Below, one piece after another: positions 6,740-9,353 of a stretch of 9,353 nucleotides of DNA. The notes under the pieces are model-generated. The model worked only from the letters and a program-made list of their open reading frames with translations, had not been told where the DNA came from and did not search any database. Each line of letters opens with the position of its first letter. Positions within the stretch are counted from its first letter, which is position 1. This DNA comes from Candidatus Sumerlaeota bacterium (GTDB lineage Bacteria; UBP6; UBA1177). The stretch is from NCBI GenBank assembly GCA_007136595.1, contig SLGQ01000316.1, forward strand, positions 1-9,353, read 5' to 3'. The position numbers and the translations under genes were made by a program.

Positions 6740-7652
6740 GGTGAAAGAACCTTCCAGATTTGTTGTGGTTAAGATTCCTTTTAAGATTTTTTCGTTGTTT
6801 CTGGTAGGAGTTCTTTTTTTCATTAACTTTCCAGGGTGTGGTTTTGTTGTTACGAACAGTGAGGACTCTAAATCTGAGAGAGAATGCGAGACAAGTTCAG
6901 ATTGCCCTGCTGGTTATGAATGTGATACTTATACAGGAGAATGCGTTCAAGCCTGGGATGATTGCACAGGTATCCCAGAGCCTGATCCTTATTGTTTAAG
7001 TGACAGTGATTGTCCTGATGGATATGAATGTTACCTTGGAGATTGTGAGCCCAAAACAGATGAAGGAGAATGTGCTTTAAAAAATATTGGAAAAACATGT
7101 ACAACAGATAATGAATGTGGAAACTGTATAATATGCAGTGGAGGAAAGTGTATCCTCGGTTGTTTGGATGATGATGACTGTCAAATGCATATGGGGCTTA
7201 AATGCAATAAAGAGCTTGCAAGATGTCTGAATGTTTTTGGGTCTCTGCAGGCTTGTAACGAAACAAATTGCCCGACAGGTTGCTGCTATGCTGAAAAAGG
7301 TCTTCAGGGTTTGCATTGCCTTGATACGCCAACTCCGGGAGTTTGCGGTCTTTGTCCTCAGGGTCAAGTTTATGATGGTGCCAGATGTATTCCGGCAGTT
7401 TGCAGCACGACCATAGATGCTTGTCCAACAATTAATCAAGGCGAAGCATATCCTGTTTGTTGGGAATGCAAAAGTGGAGAGTTTATTTGTGTTCAAAGAC
7501 ATGATTGCCCTAAAGAGGAAGAATATCCCGACCACTGCGAAGTTAACGACCATGAATATCCTGATGATTTTTTAACGGAGTTGGATGAAGACTTTGACGA
7601 AGATTTTACAGATGAGGATATAACGGACGAGGAGATAGTGGATGAAGAGTAA
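6681..7652 (+). CDS. Predicted Cys-rich lipoprotein with acidic tail, paralog 2
   Basis: This 323-aa protein has about 35 Cys residues. It has the same extension (FQVKKISNYDAGYPE, 5-19), then a diverged hydrophobic segment (about 32-50) ending FPGC with Cys53. Phe at -3 is atypical for a lipobox, so lipidation is less certain than export. The mature part opens with DxDCPxGYEC modules (about 69-88 and 105-122), then a Cys-dense block with CGNCIICSGGKC (146-157), LGLKC-like MGLKCNKELARCLNVF (171-186), CNETNCPTGCCYAEKG (192-207), CGLCPQG (222-228) and CWECKSGEFIC (260-270). The block from about 130 to 297 is shared with the third paralog. The many Cys suggest disulfide-stabilised extracytoplasmic modules. 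The acidic tail (about 297-323) ends DITDEEIVDEE. The start overlaps the upstream gene by 11 bases. I know no named family; function unknown. Confidence 0.8.
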   Translation: MKSNFQVKKISNYDAGYPEKVKEPSRFVVVKIPFKIFSLFLVGVLFFINFPGCGFVVTNSEDSKSERECETSSDCPAGYECDTYTGECVQAWDDCTGIPEPDPYCLSDSDCPDGYECYLGDCEPKTDEGECALKNIGKTCTTDNECGNCIICSGGKCILGCLDDDDCQMHMGLKCNKELARCLNVFGSLQACNETNCPTGCCYAEKGLQGLHCLDTPTPGVCGLCPQGQVYDGARCIPAVCSTTIDACPTINQGEAYPVCWECKSGEFICVQRHDCPKEEEYPDHCEVNDHEYPDDFLTELDEDFDEDFTDEDITDEEIVDEE

Positions 7653-7700
7653 TTTCCAAGTAAAAAAAATCAGCAACTACGATGCCGGGTATCCTGAAAA
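7596..7700 (+). repeat. Direct repeat B, copy 2 (gene-junction repeat)
   Basis: This is the second copy of the 105-base junction repeat (first at 6635-6739; 6 mismatches). It covers the end of the second lipoprotein gene and the start of the third. The two copies bracket the second gene, so exchange between them would delete or duplicate a 961-base unit and leave the junction reading frames intact. Confidence 0.85.
7629..7634 (+). promoter_or_regulatory. Ribosome-binding site inside the acidic tail code, for the third lipoprotein gene
   Basis: GAGGAG (7629-7634) encodes Glu-Glu of the tail of the second lipoprotein and lies seven bases before ATG 7642, the same geometry as at 6668-6673 but with a stronger Shine-Dalgarno match. 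Confidence 0.6.
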
Positions 7701-8610
7701 TTCAAGGTATAAAAACACCCCTGTCCTTAAAAAGATCCCGATAAAACTTTTCTCCATTTTTGTTATTGGATTCATGTTCCTTTTGACTGCTCCCGGATGT
7801 CATATTTTGTTTCCGGGATGGGGTGTAGATGGCGGAATAGATATTTGGGACGATTATTCTTCTTGCTATGAGGACTCGGACTGTTATGAAGGTGAACACT
7901 GTGTCCATGGACGGTGCAGAGAAAAAATGCCGGATGAGGAAGTGGTGGATATTGATGAAGGGTGTGCTGTTGATAACAATGGAAAATCCTGCCACACAGA
8001 TAATGATTGCGGTAATTGCATGATATGTGTTTATGGAAAATGCAGTCGTGGATGCCAGGATGATAATGACTGCCAAGTTTTTCAAATGTATGAGGGTCTC
8101 AAATGCAACAAAGAGCTTGCACGATGTCTCAATGTATTTGCTTCCGAGCAGGCTTGTAACGAAACAAACTGCCCGACAGGTTGCTGCTATGCGGAAAAAG
8201 GTCTTCAGGGTTTGCATTGCCTTGATAAGCCAACTCTGGAAGTTTGCGGTCTTTGTCCTCAGGGAGAAGTTTATGATGGCGAAAAATGTATCCAGGCAGT
8301 TTGCAGCACAACGACGCCAAGGTCATGTTCAAGACTTAACGCTCATGAAGCACATCCTGCCTGTTGGGAATGCAAAAGCGAAGAGTTTATTTGTACTCTC
8401 AAACCTGATTGTCCTGAAGAAGAAGATCCCGATCACTATGAAGTTAACGATCATGAATATTTTGACGATTTTGAGACAGAAGACTTTGAGACAGATGACT
8501 TTGAGACAGATGACTTTGAGACAGGAGACTTTGAGACAGGGGACTTTGAGACAGAAGACTTTGAGACAGGGGACTTTGAGACAGAAGACTTTGAAACAGA
8601 TGACGACTGA
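7642..8610 (+). CDS. Predicted Cys-rich lipoprotein with pentapeptide-repeat acidic tail, mosaic paralog 3
   Basis: This 322-aa protein is assembled from pieces of its neighbours. Residues 1-100 follow paralog 1: the FQVKKISNYDAGYPE extension (5-19), a hydrophobic segment (about 34-51), APGC with Cys53, then CYEDSDCYEGEHC (75-87) and CREKMPDEE (92-100). From about residue 107 to 273 it follows paralog 2, including CGNCMICVYGKC (123-134), GLKCNKELARCLNVF (152-166), CNETNCPTGCCYAEKG (172-187), CGLCPQG (202-208) and CWECKSEEFIC (241-251). The tail (276-320) is nine DFETx units followed by DD and TGA, without the DITDEE ending of the others. It starts inside the upstream gene with an 11-base overlap. 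The protein is predicted to be exported and lipid-anchored; function unknown. The stop is 21 bases from the stop of the convergent gene. Confidence 0.8.
   Translation: MKSNFQVKKISNYDAGYPENSRYKNTPVLKKIPIKLFSIFVIGFMFLLTAPGCHILFPGWGVDGGIDIWDDYSSCYEDSDCYEGEHCVHGRCREKMPDEEVVDIDEGCAVDNNGKSCHTDNDCGNCMICVYGKCSRGCQDDNDCQVFQMYEGLKCNKELARCLNVFASEQACNETNCPTGCCYAEKGLQGLHCLDKPTLEVCGLCPQGEVYDGEKCIQAVCSTTTPRSCSRLNAHEAHPACWECKSEEFICTLKPDCPEEEDPDHYEVNDHEYFDDFETEDFETDDFETDDFETGDFETGDFETEDFETGDFETEDFETDDD
7653..7821 (+). repeat. Direct repeat A, copy 2 (pre-signal extension and signal peptide code)
   Basis: This is the second copy of the 169-base repeat at 6055-6223, with 163 of 169 bases equal by my count. Three of the six differences are silent (Pro, Phe and Ser codons at CCG/CCT, TTT/TTC and TCT/TCC) and one is a silent Lys change; the others are Asn/Asp and Val/Ile. 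Confidence 0.85.
8467..8601 (+). repeat. Nine tandem 15-bp repeats coding for DFETx
   Basis: There are nine contiguous copies of GAYTTTGARACAnnn, all in frame, encoding Asp-Phe-Glu-Thr-x with x running E, D, D, G, G, E, G, E, D. Almost all variation lies in the last codon; the first unit has GAT and the last has GAA in place of GAC and GAG. Such a microsatellite-like tract is expected to change copy number by slippage, each step adding or removing five residues without a frameshift. Related single units occur in paralog 1 (near 6343-6360 and 6556-6567). Confidence 0.95.
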
Positions 8611-8631
8611 GATGATATAAGTGATAGTTCT

Positions 8632-9353
8632 TTAGTTGGAATCCAACCCCGATGTAAGTGCATAGGCGGCAAAACTTGCAAGCCAGTGTTCTCCACCGTA
8701 TCCAGTCTTGTCCATCCCGTTAATTCCTTCAAGAAGATGAGTTTCTGCAAGACTTTTAAACAATTTTTTTCTTGCATCTTTTTCTGGCAGAACATCTGCA
8801 ATTCCACTGTATGCCCATGCTCTTTGAAAGTTAAGTCCCACAAGATGCCCTATCACATAATCTTTGTAATCAGTAATGTGGGGAGGAGCAAGAAGAGGTT
8901 CAAACTCTCTGCTTTTAACGGAAGGGAGAAACTTGTCAAGCCAGTTTGTGAAAACTTGAGGTTCCATAACTTGAGACATGAGGTGAGCTTCTGCCAGACA
9001 TGGTGAAATGAAGTCAACACCGCTCGGTTCGTAGGCAGTGGGGCAGTTTATGTCGTTTTGGTAAAAATCGAGAGCTTTGACTTTTATCGTTGCAATAAGT
9101 TCTTGATCGTTTGCCGCCCCCGCATATTTTAAAATGTGATCCATAGCAAAAGCAGTGTTGGGGTGAAACCCCGGTCTTACAGGTTTAGGAAGGATATTAA
9201 AGTAATCAACAGACCTGTCACGGATAATTTTTACAAGCGGCTCAAGAGCTGTTCCCCAGTTTTTGGCATTTGCTTCTTTTGATACCAGGATTTCTCCCTG
9301 AAGCCGGAGCAGCCAAGCCCAGCCATATATCCTTTCAAAAATTCTGTTTTGCG
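8632..9353 (-). CDS. DUF2891-family protein, C-terminal part; 5' end outside window
   Basis: The frame is open from the right edge (first full codon at 9351-9349) to TAA at 8634-8632, giving 239 codons. An ATG at 9144 is internal, since the family-like sequence continues upstream of it. Visible matches to DUF2891 in order: FERIYGWAWLLRLQGE, KPVRPGFHPNTAFAMDHIL, FYQND, YEPSGVDFISPCLAEAHLM, FTNWLDKFLPS, VGLNFQRAWAYSGIADVLP and GYGGEHWLASFAAYALTSG. The alternation of helix-like stretches and conserved Trp, His and acidic residues suggests a mostly alpha-helical, possibly carbohydrate-processing-type fold, but that is inference. The family has no established function. About 100 N-terminal residues are probably missing, so location in the cell cannot be judged. 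It is transcribed toward the lipoprotein array. Confidence 0.85.
   Translation of the reverse strand, partial: QNRIFERIYGWAWLLRLQGEILVSKEANAKNWGTALEPLVKIIRDRSVDYFNILPKPVRPGFHPNTAFAMDHILKYAGAANDQELIATIKVKALDFYQNDINCPTAYEPSGVDFISPCLAEAHLMSQVMEPQVFTNWLDKFLPSVKSREFEPLLAPPHITDYKDYVIGHLVGLNFQRAWAYSGIADVLPEKDARKKLFKSLAETHLLEGINGMDKTGYGGEHWLASFAAYALTSGLDSN

Noticed and set aside
8467..8601. Tandem repeats as a possible CRISPR array
   Set aside because: The units are 15 bp, contiguous, without spacers, in coding frame, and there are no cas genes.
8027..8620. Plus-strand 197-aa frame ending in TLRQ repeats
   Set aside because: It is an out-of-frame shadow of the third lipoprotein gene; it has no signal peptide or ribosome-binding site and its repeat is the 15-bp tract read in another frame.
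8451..8843. Minus-strand 130-aa frame with SVSKSP/SVSKSS repeats
   Set aside because: It is the antisense of the DFETx tract and the 3' end of the DUF2891 gene in another frame; the repeat is explained by the plus-strand coding tract.
9142..9144. ATG at 9144 (minus) as the start of the DUF2891 gene
   Set aside because: The frame stays open to the right edge and the sequence upstream of it still matches the family (FERIYGWAW, PVRPGFHPNTAF).

Overview
The window looks like chromosomal DNA of an AT-rich, Gram-negative-type bacterium, probably an anaerobe. Arg is mostly AGA, Shine-Dalgarno sites are clear, the standard code is used (TGA is a stop), and lipoprotein signals are present. The mix of a GH57/GalT/GlgC alpha-glucan cluster with Cys-rich, Asp/Glu-tailed lipoproteins resembles low-GC deltaproteobacterial or myxococcotal-like lineages and other uncultivated phyla. 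I cannot place it more precisely from sequence alone.

Bases 1-3867 are a tight plus-strand cluster for storage-glucan and sugar-phosphate metabolism. It holds the C-terminal part of glucose-1-phosphate adenylyltransferase (GlgC, cut by the left edge), then an overlapping 728-aa family GH57 glycoside hydrolase, then a GalT-family protein 11 bases downstream. The GalT-like protein is odd. Its N-terminal half has lost the nucleophilic His (now Tyr) and three of the four usual zinc ligands, while its C-terminal half keeps its own metal-site residues.

Bases 3868-5961 are a separate unit with a good sigma70-type promoter. It encodes the conserved pair of a radical SAM protein of the 'DNA modification/repair' type and a DUF4130-type partner, translationally coupled across one base. 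The radical SAM protein ends in a sliding-clamp-like QxxLF peptide.

Bases 6035-8610 are the least ordinary part: three tandem paralogous, Cys-rich, predicted lipoproteins joined by 11-bp overlaps. Each has the same unusual cytoplasmic extension before its signal peptide and an Asp/Glu-rich C-terminal tail. The codons of the tails of the first two genes also supply the ribosome-binding site of the next gene. The third gene is a mosaic, with its head from the first gene and its body from the second, and it ends in nine 15-bp repeats. A 105-bp imperfect direct repeat brackets the middle gene. Together this looks like an actively recombining surface-lipoprotein array.

Bases 8632-9353 hold, on the minus strand and converging on the array, the C-terminal 239 codons of a DUF2891-family protein that runs off the right edge. 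No RNA genes, IS elements, CRISPR arrays or attachment sites were seen, and no stretch over 300 bases lacks a gene.
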